Positions 1 to 17,935 of a DNA stretch of 64,000 nucleotides are shown here, piece by piece (the first letter of the stretch is position 1; each line of letters begins with the position of its first letter). This stretch comes from Utricularia gibba (lineage: Eukaryota > Streptophyta > Magnoliopsida > Lamiales > Lentibulariaceae). Below the pieces are notes generated by a model. The model worked only from the letters and a program-made list of their open reading frames with translations. It did not search any database and was not told the DNA's origin. Made by a program: the position numbers and the translations under genes. The stretch lies in assembly GCA_002189035.1 (NCBI GenBank), contig CM007990.1, forward strand, positions 1,550,001-1,614,000, given 5' to 3'.

Positions 1-1145
1 TCTTTTAAATTGTGAAAGCCTTAATTATTTGTCTATCACTCGTAACTTTTAAAACAACCTGCACAAGAAATTCTCTTCATGAATGAATGTATTATGTCAC
101 CTAAGAATGTCCTTACAAATATAAGTCAAATTCAGTTTCACTATCTTTGTTATCACCAACCTATAAACATTATTCTATGTTGCTCAACATCATCTTTGAA
201 ACATCCTCATTGCTAAAAACTCTAAATTTTAAGGAAGATTACCTTTGTCTACCTCATATGGTGGGACATGTACCTTGAGTAAATAAAGTGAGTATCATAC
301 CATTCCATCGTTTGTACAACTCATCATAGATAATATGTATTGTTAATGTATAAGATAAATGACCTTTTTCAAGTATGTTTAATGAACATGTACACTTTGA
401 AAGAAGTATGATGATGCGGGGAAATTCAGATATCTAGAAGGTTCAGCATCTTGATTGAAGATAAGTCAGGTTTATTAAAACAATAAAAGTATATCTATCA
501 CTTACTAATCTCGAGAGTGGAAGCACTTGATAACCTAATGAGCTTATGACTTACTAACACTCTACACGATGAGTTTCAATAGATACATCTTAAGATTGGG
601 TCAGAAAGTGATGTGCTCGACAAGGAGCATGTATGAGGAATAAGATATCTTAGAGGCCAACTTTCTTGAAAATGCAAAACATACTTCAAAGGCCAATGTA
701 TGTTAAAATTGTCAACTAGCCCAATAAGTAGAACAAGGAAGACCAATGAAATAAGAAAACTTATATTTTAGGATATTTATGTCATATCTTCCAAAATATA
801 CAAATCATATTTAGCACCAAATCTTCCACCAATATTTAAGAAAACAAAATAGCTAACAAGGTTTCTCTTAAAAAATGCTTATGATAATAGATGTCCATTA
901 TAATATTATGAGAGATCTTGAATTGAAAAGACAATCATCTTCTATATAGTATTCTACTAGAAAGCTATGTTCTTATATTTGATGGAGCCTGAAATCGGCG
1001 AGTACCACGTGAAGGTGAGCTGAAGAGATATTTATAAATCAGCAAATAGGGAGATAACAAAATCGGTTATTCTTGGATGAAATAAGCTAGAAAGAGATCG
1101 CATAGTCCTTCTTACAGCCTGTCATTGGCGGATAAGCCAATAAGT
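1..1145. other. AT-rich intergenic DNA, nothing recognised
   Basis: No reading frame with family resemblance and no clear repeat ends were seen on either strand. It may be decayed transposon sequence, but no domain supports that. Confidence 0.4.
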
Positions 1146-1492
1146 GTTAGAATCGGGCTGCAGTGGTCATTTTGGAAGGGTATGAAAATTAATCGAATGT
1201 AAGAAATATCAAAACAATGGATGGTTATCTGTGAGTAGGACCACGAGTACAGCTGATTGGCACATAAAGTAGACAACACTTGCAGAATTCGATCGGATCA
1301 ACTCCACCTATAAATATAAGGAAGTTTGAGGAAAATGAGGTTGAACAGCCTACATTGGATTTGTATCCTTCTATTTTTCTCCATTAATGAAACCTATTTT
1401 TTCAACGAGTTTCATTAACTTCGTGGTTTTTTCGTCCATCGATGGTTTTCATATAAAAAATTCTGTGTTTCCACTGTTTTCACTCCAACAAC
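1146..1492 (+). repeat. LTR-like promoter segment (possible solo LTR)
   Basis: The stretch begins TGTTAG and ends CCAACA, an inverted TGTT/AACA pair typical of LTR ends. It holds a good TATA box (CTATAAATA near 1310), followed about 70 bases later by AATGAAACC and a T-rich stretch, the order expected for U3-R-U5. No primer-binding site, partner LTR or clear target-site duplication was found, so this is a suggestion from layout only. Confidence 0.25.
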
Positions 1493-3284
1493 AACCTAAA
1501 ACCCAAAAAACCTTAAATCGGATTCGAACAGATTGGCTCCATCGCACGTAAACCGGCCATCTATGACAAATCGATTTTCAACCACAACAATATTCATTCC
1601 AATTTTAGAAAATTTTACAATGACCCTCGTCCTCAAGGTTTTTTCTTGAGACTCAATTTTCCCTACTCTCTTAATTGAATTAGTGTATTTTTCATTATTT
1701 TCTAAACATACAAACCTAAAACCTGAAGTTGCTATTAGATTCAATATAGAAGGCGAGATTTTTTATAGCATCAGCTGAGATATGAATTAATATCTACAAA
1801 TTTAACACTTGTAGAGTTCACCTAGCACATATATCCACTTTAAGAAGCATCAGTGGTGTTGAAAGTTGTAATCTCCATTGTGATATTAGATTACATGTTA
1901 ATATGGTGGAACAAATAGCATAAGGTGCAATCATCAGTGATTAAGACTTTTTTAGGTGCATCAATTTTGACTTTGATGTATCAGACATTAATTAGTGAAA
2001 TATTTGCTTAGATACATATTAATTATGACATACAAATGATGACTATTTACCTCAAAATTGATGCTTTATTTGAGTCAGTAATATTGGTCTGACCCTCCAT
2101 CAAAGATCATGTACATATTGAAGTTATTGAAATTGTTGTCATTACAAAATACACATATTTCTAGGAATGCAGTATCCATCACTTACAAACAGAAAAAGCA
2201 ATGAGTGAATGCACAATGTTACATTATCTCATATCTTCTATTCACTCATCACTTCAATTCAAATGGAGGGAGTGGGGTACATATGAGAAAGGGGAAAATT
2301 TTTATAATTTGAATGGGTACCATTAATAATGAAAGTGAAAAAATAAAATAAAACAAGTAATATAAGAATTGTATTTTAATTTTATACTAATTTTATATTT
2401 ATTAGTATGTAAAAAATTTACTTTTTCTCTGTAATAATGATTTTATAAATATTAATTTCTTGTAATAATGATTCTTCAAACAAATTTTTAATATTTACTA
2501 GATCCTATGCTGACTTGTGTCAAGAGTTTATAAATCAAATTCTGCATGCCCCAACCCAAATCATAGAAGACAATCCCAACTTGGAAAGAACTTGCTCTCT
2601 GTACCGCTGAAGTTACCTTTTTGCTTTTAGTGTGAGGAAGAAGAAGGAGAAAGGAGTAGACTTTTAGTCCCTTCTACTAATCTAACATTTTCATTCGTTA
2701 GGCACCCAAAAGATGGAAATCTTTTGACTTTTGAATGGTGGATCATTGAATATGAAAAGTCTTGGTGGGATTGGGCTGCTAAAATGGACGGCGACGACTG
2801 TACTTGCAGTATATATAAATATTTTGGCTTGTCAAAGGCGGAGGAGGACGGGGACGTAACCGGAGACCGGTCATTTCCATTTCCCGACAAGAAGCCCCAA
2901 ACCTGCAGATAGTTTAGTTCATTTGTGTAGGAGTAATTACAAGTGGCACGTGGCGTTACCGCGATCTTGATTCTGAGCAAAACCCCATCTCAAATCTGGG
3001 ATCCTTATCCATTTCCCTTCGTTGGATTGCCTATCTTGGCCTCCGCGGCCACTAGTTTTTTAATTCTGATTTCTGAGTATTCGTTTATATTGGTCCATCT
3101 TATCCATTCTTCTTGCTCAGTTTTGGTTCCTCAGATTCTCTCTGGCCCATCGGCATCTGCAAGGGTTTGGGCTTCTGGGTGAGTGGGTGGGCGTTGTTTT
3201 CCTTGGACCCTCGATTATCGTCGCAGTGGCGAACAAACAGATTGATTGATTATACCTGCGATTGAATCGAGGGTTTTTTTTTGA
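1493..3284. other. Intergenic region upstream of the START gene
   Basis: Mostly AT-rich to about 2600, then richer in GC towards the START-domain gene. A TATA-like TATATATAAAT sits near 2810, about 470 bases before the start codon; it could serve that gene with a long 5' leader, but this is unproven. Small open frames on both strands at 2627-3182 have no recognisable family and are probably leader or promoter DNA. Confidence 0.4.
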
Positions 3285-5042
3285 ATGGCCTCCATTTCTG
3301 AGCTTTTTGAAAAACCCGCAGTTGGTGGGATGATTTTTGAGCTCACCGTGTTGGTGTTGCCCATTTGGGTGGCTGTTCTGGTCGGGATTTTGGTGGGTTG
3401 GGCGTGGAAGCCGAAATGGGTTAATCTGAATTTGGATGGAGAGTCTCAGAAATCAGTCATGGCATTTAAAAAGCAATGCCTTACCTGCGTTCGTTGGGTA
3501 ACAGATGCCACGATTGGGAAGGCAAATTCTTCTTCCTCTTGTGGTTCAAATGAACATTGCAGGTTGGTTCTTGACTATACAGAGATCTTTTTAGTATCTA
3601 TTACTGCACATATTTGTGAAAAGCTGAGATGATTCTTTTGATAATCAGTTCGTCTGCTACTGAGGTTGAGAAATCAAGTATCTTGAGTATTGATGATCTT
3701 AAACATCTGCACAATTTAGTCGAGAAGACGGACAACGGACCTTCTTGGATCCCCATGATGAAAAAGTCGACAAGCAACATGAGTTATCAAGCATGGAGAA
3801 GAGATCCTGAGGTCAATCCATCTTAGTTCTTTTGTTACATTGCGTGCATTGTCTTGGTAAAATCGGTTTATTGGGATACATAAGCAACTTGTTAGTATAG
3901 AAGAAATGAAATGGATTCGCTAAAGGAAGCCTTTTTTGCCATTGTGCAGACTGGGCCTCCTCAATATTACAGTAGAACTGTTTACGAAGATGCAACACCT
4001 GAAATCCTGAGAGACTTCTTCTGGGACGATGAGTTTCGATTGAAATGGGATGATATGCTTGCAAATGCGGAAGTTTTGGAGAAATGTGCCACGACTGGCT
4101 CTATGGTCGTCCGCTGGGTTCGAAAGGTTAGAGTTCGTATGCTGTGCAGTTCACTTGGATACAATACCATCAAGTCTTTCCTTTACTCATCGGTTGGTAT
4201 GGCAGTTTCCCTTCTTTTGCAGTGACAGGGAATACATCATAGGCCGTCGAATATGGGATTCCGGCCGAACCTATTACTGCGTAACCAAGGTAATAAAGCA
4301 TATGCCTTGCTTTCTTTTCTTTTTCTCTGAATGCTTTGGTACGCTACATTTTTCTGTCACGTATACTTGATCGAACTGCGATGGGAATCCAGTATCCCGA
4401 TTCTTTAGCTATTGGTTTGTTGAGGAATACTACTGCGATGCTTTTCCCCCATGATTCCAGAGTGTGCCGAGCTCGACTGTGCCTCGGCAGGATAAACCAA
4501 GGCGGGTGGATCTGTACTACTCGAGTTGGTGCATACGCGCAGGTAAGCATAGATTTCATTCCAGGGAGCTGCTTTTGAGGTGCAGTGTGGTGTGACTTGT
4601 AATGCTCTGCGATTCCTCAGTTGAATCCGAGAGAGATGGACGGATGACAGCGTGTGAAGTCCTTCTCTTCCACCACGAGGACATGGGAATCCCCTGGGAG
4701 ATCGCGAAACTGGGAGTGCGGCAGGGCATGTGGGGTGCCGTCCGGAAGATCGATCCAGGGCTGCGGGCATACCAGAAGCACCGTGCGACCGGAGATCCCC
4801 TCTCCATCAGCGCTCTCATGGCTCAGATCAACACCAAGGTCGATGTGGCCGCCTTGGAAGCCACGGATGCCACCAATGGCTCTTCTGATCAGGACTGGGA
4901 CCAGACGAAGGAGAAGCGGAGTGGCATCCCGAAACTGGCGGTTGTGGTCGGAGCGGTGGCGGTTGCTCTGACGCTGGACCGGGGGCTTCTGACCAAGGCG
5001 GTTGTTTTTGGGGTGGCCAGAAGATTCGCAGGGAGGTTGTGA
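3285..5042 (+). CDS. START-domain lipid-binding membrane protein, six exons
   Basis: Predicted 401-aa protein of the plant START (StAR-related lipid transfer) group whose members are often annotated as polyketide cyclase/dehydrase and lipid-transport proteins. Exons by splice site and phase: 3285-3562, 3649-3811, 3950-4126, 4206-4289, 4461-4542, 4621-5042; all junctions are GT-AG and keep frame. A membrane segment lies near residues 16-40 (LPIWVAVLVGILVGWAWKP). The START fold follows, with YYSRTVYEDATPEILRDFFW, FPFFCSDREYIIGRRIWDSG and RRVDLYYSSW, then MGIPWEIAKLGVRQGMWGAV. A second hydrophobic stretch lies near the C-terminus (LAVVVGAVAVALTL). It probably binds a lipid or sterol at a membrane; the ligand cannot be read from sequence. 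It converges on the ubiquitin protease, with about 570 bases between the two stop codons. Confidence 0.88.
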
Positions 5043-5614
5043 CGCGCGTTGTTAATGTCAAAATGAGTGTCATGTCATCCAAACGAACACTGCATCTCTG
5101 CACATTCCTGGATTCAAGTTGATCATATTCACAGGGCATCTCAGTCTACAATTTCTTCTTCGTTCCTGACTTGTAACTCACAAATCCCTAAGCCATGTAA
5201 AATTGCATCTTCCTCCTTCCTCTATGCGTATGAGCTGTTGATTGATAATAATACCCACAGCGCTTAAAAGACAAAACCAGTGACAGCAAGGTGTTGCAGC
5301 TGAAGAATGAATGAATGATCTGGAATCAACTCGACATACCCATTGGTAGTACAAGTGTTTTTTTAACAGTATCAGAATTGGGAATGCTTCGAAAAGCCTT
5401 CTTCAGCTGCAGCATCCTCTGGAGTGGAGTCAACAATCACCAGCTTCCAGGAAAATTTCAGGCCTTGCAGGGCGGGCTCACCATCAACACACTTGCCATC
5501 ATCAGATGACACAAAGGTATAGTGCTCTCGACGGACTCTTTTAATCATATGCCAAATGGTGGTTCACCTGGAACCACAGAACTTGGTACCGCTACGACAA
5601 AATTATCATACAGC
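5043..5614. other. Convergent 3' intergenic region
   Basis: Lies between the stop codons of the START gene and the ubiquitin protease and should hold both 3' UTRs. No other gene or repeat seen. Confidence 0.5.
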
Positions 5615-10841
<5,227 letters not shown>

Positions 10842-13315
10842 GATCGATCTACCCCACACAATACACAAACAATCACGATAGGGAACGCCGAAACGGAAAT
10901 CACAATAGAAACAATCTGAAACATAAAAGGCAACCTTTAGCCAATCAGAAAAAGAACCAGATGTGAAGTATTTGGCCAACAAACACGATTCCGCCCGTGG
11001 GTACGCGGAAAACCCTAGATTTGAGGAATAATGCTTGCGCTTCGAATGCGGGACAAACGAAAAAAATTGAGGGACCAAAATCTAGAGAAAACAAGAACAC
11101 ACTTCGCCTGGGGTTTCTATTGTCAAGTCTTTTCCAATTAAAGAGTGTATCTCATTAGCCTCCATTTTTTAATTTCTTTTCAGAATACGATATTCTCTCT
11201 CTCTGTATTTTTTTTTTCAATATTCATGTAAATATCATTTATTAAAATAACACTACGTCCACTTTAAAATAATACAATAAATTCGTTAATATGATAACAA
11301 ATATTTGACCCAACTTGTACCATATATAAATCTATTCATTATTGGTTGAAATAATGATAATTGAGTCAAACTCATAAATTATTTGGCTTTTATTTTATAT
11401 AATTTCGAATTTTCTATATAATTTTGATCCATATTGAAAGAAAACAATTTTGATAAACATAAGGTGCAGTAGCTGCATGGGTGCGGCGAATCCAAAACAG
11501 ATTCATTAGGATTAATTAAAGATATATCTATTGAGAATTATATTATTTACAAATTTATCAAATTATTTCTTTATTATCTAAATTTATCCACTTTTTCTCT
11601 CATCCCACCTACCTACTACTGTTATTATTTTCTTTCATATTTCTATTACCCTCGTTTATTTTGAATATTTAATCTACACTTATTTTTATTTAATTAACCC
11701 TCATATTTCTATTATATTTATAATACATAATTTGACTCAATTTGTAAATACTATTTTTCATTTAAAATATATATTTTTCAAATAAATATATATACATGTG
11801 ATATACAATATGAAAGATATTGTAATTTTAAATATTCATTTTGAAAAAATAACAATGCAAACTTATTAGGCATTATATTTTCGAAAATTATGAGTAAATT
11901 ACCCATTTGTATGAATTCGAATTTAAAACATTTAATGTATCAAAGCAATATATGAAAGGAAATAAATCAAACATAAGATATATTAGCTTAAAAACAAAAA
12001 TAATTTGATTTCTAAATTGTGAGAAATAAATTGAACCAAACCCATAACTTTACAATTATAATGGTAGAAATGCAGAGTTAGAGGTTACTTTTATAAGATA
12101 ATGTTTAAGATTTCGAATTTGAACACTGAAATAAATGAAGAGAAGCACTGTAAAATTAAAATTATATATCTGCATTTATTTCATTGAAAAATACATTTAT
12201 ATGCTTTTATTTCCTGTCAGAGAACCATCTAGAAACATGTTTTTTTTCTAACTTTAAAAAAGTTTTCAGCTTACACTAAATTTGATTTATAAAAAAAATA
12301 ATTAGAAAAAAACCCTAGTTTAATGTTATTCAGAGTGCATTTCAAGTACCCACAGAGAAAAAACCCTAGTGTTATCATTCTAGTTAGTTTTATCATTATA
12401 TCCCCCAACTTCAAGTGTATTCAATTTCAAAGTGTTTAGATTGAGAAATATATTACCAAAACTTATGAAAATGCATGAGAAATTGAAATGCATATCACCA
12501 ACTCCAAAATTGAATATGGAATTAAGAATTTAAATGATATACTTTTACATATATAGATATCTCCTAATTTAACTAATTAAAGTGGATACTATACAAATGC
12601 AATTCTACCACGAGCAAGTTATAGAGGCCCATTATCACCAGCTCAATCCGAAATTGTTTGGGCCAACACAGTAATACTCTTATTTTCTTTAATTAATAAA
12701 GTGTGCATGTTTTTATAAGAAAATAAAATTTATTCATTAATGAGCTTGGGCTTGGGCCGGCCCTCACAAATTTTTCTTTATTTTCTAACACATGGATCTG
12801 TCTTAGAGGGCTTCTCAAGTTTTGATCTTTATCCAACAATACATAAAGGCCTAGAATAACGCCTAACATTCATACAACCATTACAAAACTCATACAATAC
12901 ATCATGAGGGATGGAGAATGTCATTGAAAAAATTAGGAGAAAGAAGAAGAATAATAATATATTATTATAATAATAACTGCATTTTTCATGTTTGTAAAAG
13001 AATTCCAAAAAAATGTACAAAATATGGCTTTATGAAAAATTTGGCCTCAGAATTTTTTACAAGTGCAGTAGATAAAAATAATAATCAATCTCATCTAGTA
13101 AAAATAGATAAAAAAATAGGTATGGTTTGATAATGTGGATTAATTAATTATATGTAATATTTAAACATGTAAAATTATTTTAATATTAAATAAAAATAGA
13201 TGTAAAAAGTTTAATTTTAACTTTATCTAGTGTAACTTTAAAAATATTTTAATGGAATTATAAAGAAAACTAATTTGTATTTTGTGAATAAATGATTTTT
13301 TTAAAAAAATAAGTA
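10842..13315. other. Intergenic region between the protease and the GRF gene
   Basis: The first 250 bases are probably the promoter and leader of the ubiquitin protease. From 11,150 on it is very AT-rich with homopolymer runs. No gene or bounded repeat was recognised. Confidence 0.4.
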
Positions 13316-13579
13316 GTATTCTGAAAATTGCTCAAAATTTATTTTTACTTTTTGAAAAGTAAAAAAAAATATAATGATAGAAGTAGAAATAAAATTGAAT
13401 GTTCTGAAAAATGATTTTTTCAAAAATATACTGAAAAATAACAGGTAATCTATTTTAATTTTAATTTGTATTTGGCATAAATTCATATTTTCTAAAAGTA
13501 AAAACACATTATGTTGCATTCTAAAATTATTTTTTTCTTTTATAAAATTAAAAATAGACTTTAAAAATTTTCAGAATAC
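13316..13579. mobile_element. MITE-like inverted repeat, about 264 bp
   Basis: The ends are a perfect 14-base inverted repeat, GTATTCTGAAAATT at 13316-13329 and its complement at 13566-13579. Weaker complementarity continues inward over about 30 AT-rich bases. No coding capacity and no convincing target-site duplication were seen. The motif TTCTGAAAA also occurs in another inverted repeat near 32.6 kb. Confidence 0.4.
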
Positions 13580-14018
13580 ATTATAAATAGATTCAAAAAT
13601 CAATTGTGACAATGGATTATTGCATGCTAAAATCTTTTTAGTTATGTTAATTAAAAAATAAATGTTGATACATTTTCATTTATTTTATTTTTTAACTTTA
13701 TTGGAGAGTTAATGGAAACAAATAAATCAGAGTTAATGGGACGGGTCAAAGGGGTAGCCATGGTAAAAGAACAGTAGATCTTGAGTAAATAGGGTGAAAA
13801 AAACAGATGAAATTACCGTTTTAGAAAACAAAAAAAGTAACGGTCAAAACACAGGTTAGTCATACGTGGGGCAACAGAGTAATTTCCAAAACAAACAGCT
13901 GTCAGATAATAACAGATTAGGGTAAAAAACCACGGATCCTCCGCATTCCGTTCAACCCGACCCTTACCCACAACCAGAAAAAGTAAACCCGCTGACACTT
14001 CCCCCCGACCCGTCATCA

Positions 14019-15264
14019 TCATCTCTTCACTGCGGCGCTGCTACTGCTACTGCTACTATTACTCCGAAACCCATTAACAAGACCCAACGCTTCGCCTAAA
14101 GGTCCCCCAGGAGCTGAATTCCCCCACTTATCCAAACCCAGCTCCACATTTTGGTCTTGATTTTGCACATAAGTGTCTTGGTGGTGGAATATGTTTTCAC
14201 CGGGAGTGGAGAGTGTCAGGGACGAGCAGGGTGAAAATTTACTCCTTTGGGTCTCTGTAGCTGTTGCCCAGGAGAAGAAACATCTGGATTTTGTTCTTTC
14301 ACTACTACCCTTTTGACCGGTTGATGATTCCTCTGGGTTTTGTTGTTGTTGTTGTTGTTTATCTGCAACCTCTGTCTTCATCTGTAATATTGATGCTGCA
14401 ATCCCAGAAACCTGATGGCTGCAAATGTAAACAGCGACTTTAAAACTTCCGAACTGCAAATGAATAGGAAAAATATGTAGTACCTGGTTTTGGGTGTAAC
14501 TTCCACATGCTTTCTTGAACGAGGTCTGTTTTTATGAGCATGGCGCTCGCAGTATTTCTGATCAGGAGCAACATCTCTAGAGCATCTCCATTTTTTCCCA
14601 TCCGTTCTTTTGCATCTCCACGGCTCTGGGTCTGATCTTACTGACGAAAACCCCAAATCAACACCTGATTTTGGTCGTGACACAAGCACGTTTGTAAGCA
14701 CAAAACCATATCCTATGCAAATAAAACCAAGGTAATAACTCAGAAGAAACTTGGGAGGAGCTACTGTTAGATTGGGATGTGATTCTTGGCGCATGAAGAA
14801 GAAGCTCAGGAGGAACAGGTATTGAAGACATCATGTACTTGTGGATAATGCTCTGCCTCTCCAATTCCTGCAACTGTGAAGCGGTGAAAAGGGATTTTCC
14901 ATACGAAGTTCCTGCAGTGAAACCAAGTTAAAAAACAGCATCCCATTTCCCCAAATCCAAAAAGAAATAAAAAATCCAACTGGGGTTGTGAAATGCAAAC
15001 CGGAAGCCCTAATCCCATTACTGCCAAAGAGACAACTAAAACGAGGAGGCATCTGCTGAGCAGAAGAATCATACAGAAACTGATTTTCATTTACTCCACC
15101 TGCACATTTTTTCGAAGAAGATTACAAGCTGTGAAGAAAAATAAAACTCCCACAAGAACAATGTACAGAAAGAGATGCTGACGGTGAAGAATGAAATCAG
15201 ACTGCAGCATTCTGAAACCCAGAGGCGTGAAGGAGGGAGAGGTAACTTCATTGGCGTCGCTCAT
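14019..15264 (-). CDS. Growth-regulating factor (GRF) transcription factor, five-exon model
   Basis: Plant GRF proteins are nuclear transcription factors that act with GIF co-activators to promote cell proliferation in growing organs. Both diagnostic domains are present: QLQ ([23 protein letters not shown]-binding) and WRC ([17 protein letters not shown], then [20 protein letters not shown]), which binds DNA. The C-terminal tail has a glutamine run, a serine-rich end and [12 protein letters not shown]. Model exons (minus): 15264-15183, 15099-15001, 14911-14765, 14664-14484, 14418-14019, giving about 302 aa. The last junction (ACCAG|GTACTA to GCAG|CCATC) is strong. The exon 3 donor (AACA|GTAGCT) and the exon 1 donor were chosen by phase and are less certain; the start at 15264 ([12 protein letters not shown]) is likewise tentative. 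It carries a miR396 target site in the WRC exon. I cannot assign a GRF number. Confidence 0.82.
14501..14521 (-). promoter_or_regulatory. miR396 target site in the GRF WRC exon
   Basis: On the coding strand the site encodes the RSRKHVE part of the WRC domain. It pairs with the conserved plant miR396 sequence along its length, with the single extra base after the first seven microRNA nucleotides that characterises miR396-GRF pairing. miR396 cleavage of GRF mRNA is well established; its action here is inferred from the match. Confidence 0.85.
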
Positions 15265-16383
15265 AGCTGCTGTGGAGTTGCAGGCTTGCGAAATGAATGG
15301 AAACTCTCAAGAATGAAGCGGCACTGTGCAGTGCGCGAGAAGGGCCTGAAACCAGTAAAGGGGCAAGCGGAGTAAAGTAAAACAAATGCATTCTTTCCTT
15401 CTTACCGAACAACATATATTTTGGAATTATGTTTTTTGTTGCATCTGCGGTTTTGCGTTTTGTAATGAGTGGCAAAAAAAGTAGAATATTGGCCTCAGGA
15501 GCTCCACATAAAACTGGATGATTCTCATGGGCCATGATTGGTCGGGGAGCCACCCTACTTTTTTTTACAATATCTCCACATTTTGAATATAATTTATTTA
15601 ATTTATAGTTTGCAAAAAATGAGAAGAGAATAAATATTTATCCACTAGATATTGTTTGTGTGTTTCTAGTATTTATTAACCTAATATTAAATGACTTGTA
15701 TTTTGAAAAAAAAAACAATTAATGAGAAAAATAAGATGATATTCTAAAAAAAATAAAAAATTGAAAATATTCCTACATTGGGAAAAAAAATTATACCAAG
15801 GAAAATAAGGTTTACAAAGAATTACAAGGACTCTCCAAAGTTGGTCCTCCAATAACTTGAAGATATCCTTCTTACAATATATTAAAATATGTGATACTTA
15901 ATATAATTTATTATTTTGATCATATCTTTTGAATAAAATATATTATCGACCTTGGATAATATGAAAGAATGCCAACATAATATTTGTCTCATTCTATTGA
16001 AGTGACTATCTGATTGCTAGACTCATTCTTCGCAAATAGGGCCTCTTTTATAAAAAAAAAAGTCTACTATTTCACTTATGTATTATATTTTTATTAAAAG
16101 GGAAAATGACCAAAAACACAACACCACTTTTGTCAAATTAACTCGGTCATTAAGAGCATTGGGCGCCTTTGTTTGTGTACAGGTTACAAGAGGATAATAT
16201 AGAAAAAATGCCATTTGATTTGATTTTTTGCATTTCGCTCAAAATGTTCAAATATGGAGTGAAATGCATACCAAAGCATATTTATTTTGTTATTTTACAA
16301 ATTTTTTATAAAAGTAAGTTAAATTCTAAAAACAAGATAAAATTGCAAATAAAAATATAAAGTTAAGGTATTTACTTCATTTA
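15265..16383. other. Upstream region of the GRF gene
   Basis: Divergent from the GRF start; the proximal 300 bases are the likely promoter and leader. From about 15,560 the DNA is AT-rich. No gene recognised. Confidence 0.35.
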
Positions 16384-16525
16384 GCACCTTTGGTTTACAA
16401 GGGCCTCAGCCGGAGCCGTCCCGAGGAGGCTGATGAGTCCTGGGATGGAGGCAAAGGTGCAGCTGTCCTACGGGTAGCGTACAGCGGGTAGGGCCGGCAG
16501 CCAGCTGCCCGCTACTATCAAATCG
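16384..16525. other. GC-rich island with a perfect 9-bp hairpin stem
   Basis: An abrupt GC-rich patch in very AT-rich DNA. GCACCTTTG (16384-16392) and CAAAGGTGC (16452-16460) are perfect complements enclosing a GC-rich loop. A second short inverted repeat, GGCAGC-CA-GCTGCC, lies at 16496-16509. The loop contains CTGATGAGTCC (16430-16440), which resembles the first core strand of hammerhead ribozymes, but the second core strand and stem I are not supported. Function unknown; it could be a relic of a structured non-coding or repeat sequence. Confidence 0.3.
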
Positions 16526-16985
16526 AGCAGCACTTTCTCCTTATGGCTGAGTTGGTGAAATAAATTTGGGTTTGTAAAATTTATCTTTGGGTAGAGTTGA
16601 TAAAATATATTTTCATGTATTTATATATTTTTTAATTTTTTTTGTTTAATATTGATATAAATTAATGTTTTGTATTGATTGGAGGTGCATTATCTATTCG
16701 ACTAAAAAAATCAATGTTTTAAAAACCATCTAATTCTTCATGAATGTATCCTTTATTTTACTCCTGATAAGTTTTATGCATCTACATGTTTCTATTCAAG
16801 TATCCATTTATTTCTAAGCATTAATTATATTCAATAAATAAAAATAGTATGTCTAAAATGTATTTTACAAATTGAAAATACAAAATGATGCATTTAACAA
16901 AATTTATCTTCTCATTCTTATTCTTCTATATGCAAGCAAACATCGGTTAAATCTGATTTTTTTAACCAATCAATAAGAGTACAAA
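16526..16985. other. AT-rich spacer, nothing recognised
   Basis: No gene, RNA or bounded repeat seen. Confidence 0.4.
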
Positions 16986-17131
16986 GAATGTGTTTTGGTA
17001 TATCTTGAATAAAATGGGTATATGAAGAATGAGATATATAATAATATAATTTTATCTCAACTCTTAACTTTCCATTATTCTATCCTATATTCATGGTATA
17101 AATTATATAAACGCACCTACCAAACATAATG
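16986..17131. mobile_element. Short PIF/Harbinger-type MITE, about 146 bp
   Basis: Ends resemble each other in inverted orientation (GAATGTGTTTTGGTA against the complement of TACCAAACATAAT). Read on the minus strand, its right half (AATTTATACCATGAATATAG and the next 17 bases, with TAAAATTAT further in) closely follows the first 100 bases of the large Harbinger element at 47.3 kb. It has no coding capacity and looks like a non-autonomous derivative of that family. Exact ends and target-site duplication are not certain. Confidence 0.55.
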
Positions 17132-17935
17132 TTTTTCTTTTCTCATTTAATTATTCACCTTTATAATTTCTACCAAACACACTCAAAAGGAATACTCATT
17201 TCTCGATTTCTTTAAAAAAAGAATTCAAGTGGATGGAGGTTTTACCTCTACTTTCCGTCGAGATTGTTAGTTAATGAAATCAAATCTTACCTGAATATTT
17301 TGTAATCGTAATAGATATCAATTATAATATGTGAAAATAATGCATATCTGGATTATTATTAATAATTTTTTATTCTTAAAATATATTAAAAATTAATAAC
17401 AAATGAACTTCACTCTAACTCACTCTTACATACTACAAGAGAAGGTTTTCAAATATCCGCTTGATAAAGACATGAAATTTTATTATAGTTTAAGACTCAT
17501 GCATTTAGGGGCTGTAATTTGAATTATGTTTCATATAATATAAAATAGAATGAGTTTTAAATTATGTATTTTAAAATGTTTGATATTGTAAAATTGTTTT
17601 GTGAGATAACATAAAATTATATTATAAAATTTAATAAAATAAAATATATATTGTAAACTTTAATATATCAAATTATTATATTATTGAATGTTATGATATA
17701 AATGTATTTTTAAATTACATTTGAATTTGATTTTTTTTATTATGTAAGTAGATATTCCATCCCACATCGGCATGTGACGCAAAAAAGGGCACCGGGTTGA
17801 TTGGATAGATGCGGTTGAGGTGGATCTCTTGGCTCCATCGTGTGTAGTAGCGGCTTACTCGATTCAAGCCTGTGGTGGGCGGTAGTGTTTTCGTGTCAGG
17901 TTTGAATTAAAACCAGTGGAAGGTTTAGGGTTTAG
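17132..17935. other. AT-rich DNA followed by a GC-richer patch, no gene seen
   Basis: AT-rich to 17,750, then a more balanced stretch (17,755-17,935) beginning near CATCCCACATCGGCATGTGA, a composition like plant retroelement LTRs. No ends were defined. Confidence 0.3.

Noticed and set aside
2627-3182. Small proteins on both strands before the START gene
   Set aside because: Overlapping frames on both strands, with no family resemblance, in what is probably promoter and leader.
16384-16460. Hammerhead ribozyme around CTGATGAGTCC
   Set aside because: The second core strand reads GCAAA rather than GAAA, no stem I forms next to the core, and the position expected for the cleaved base is a G. 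It would be inactive, so it is listed only as a hairpin island.
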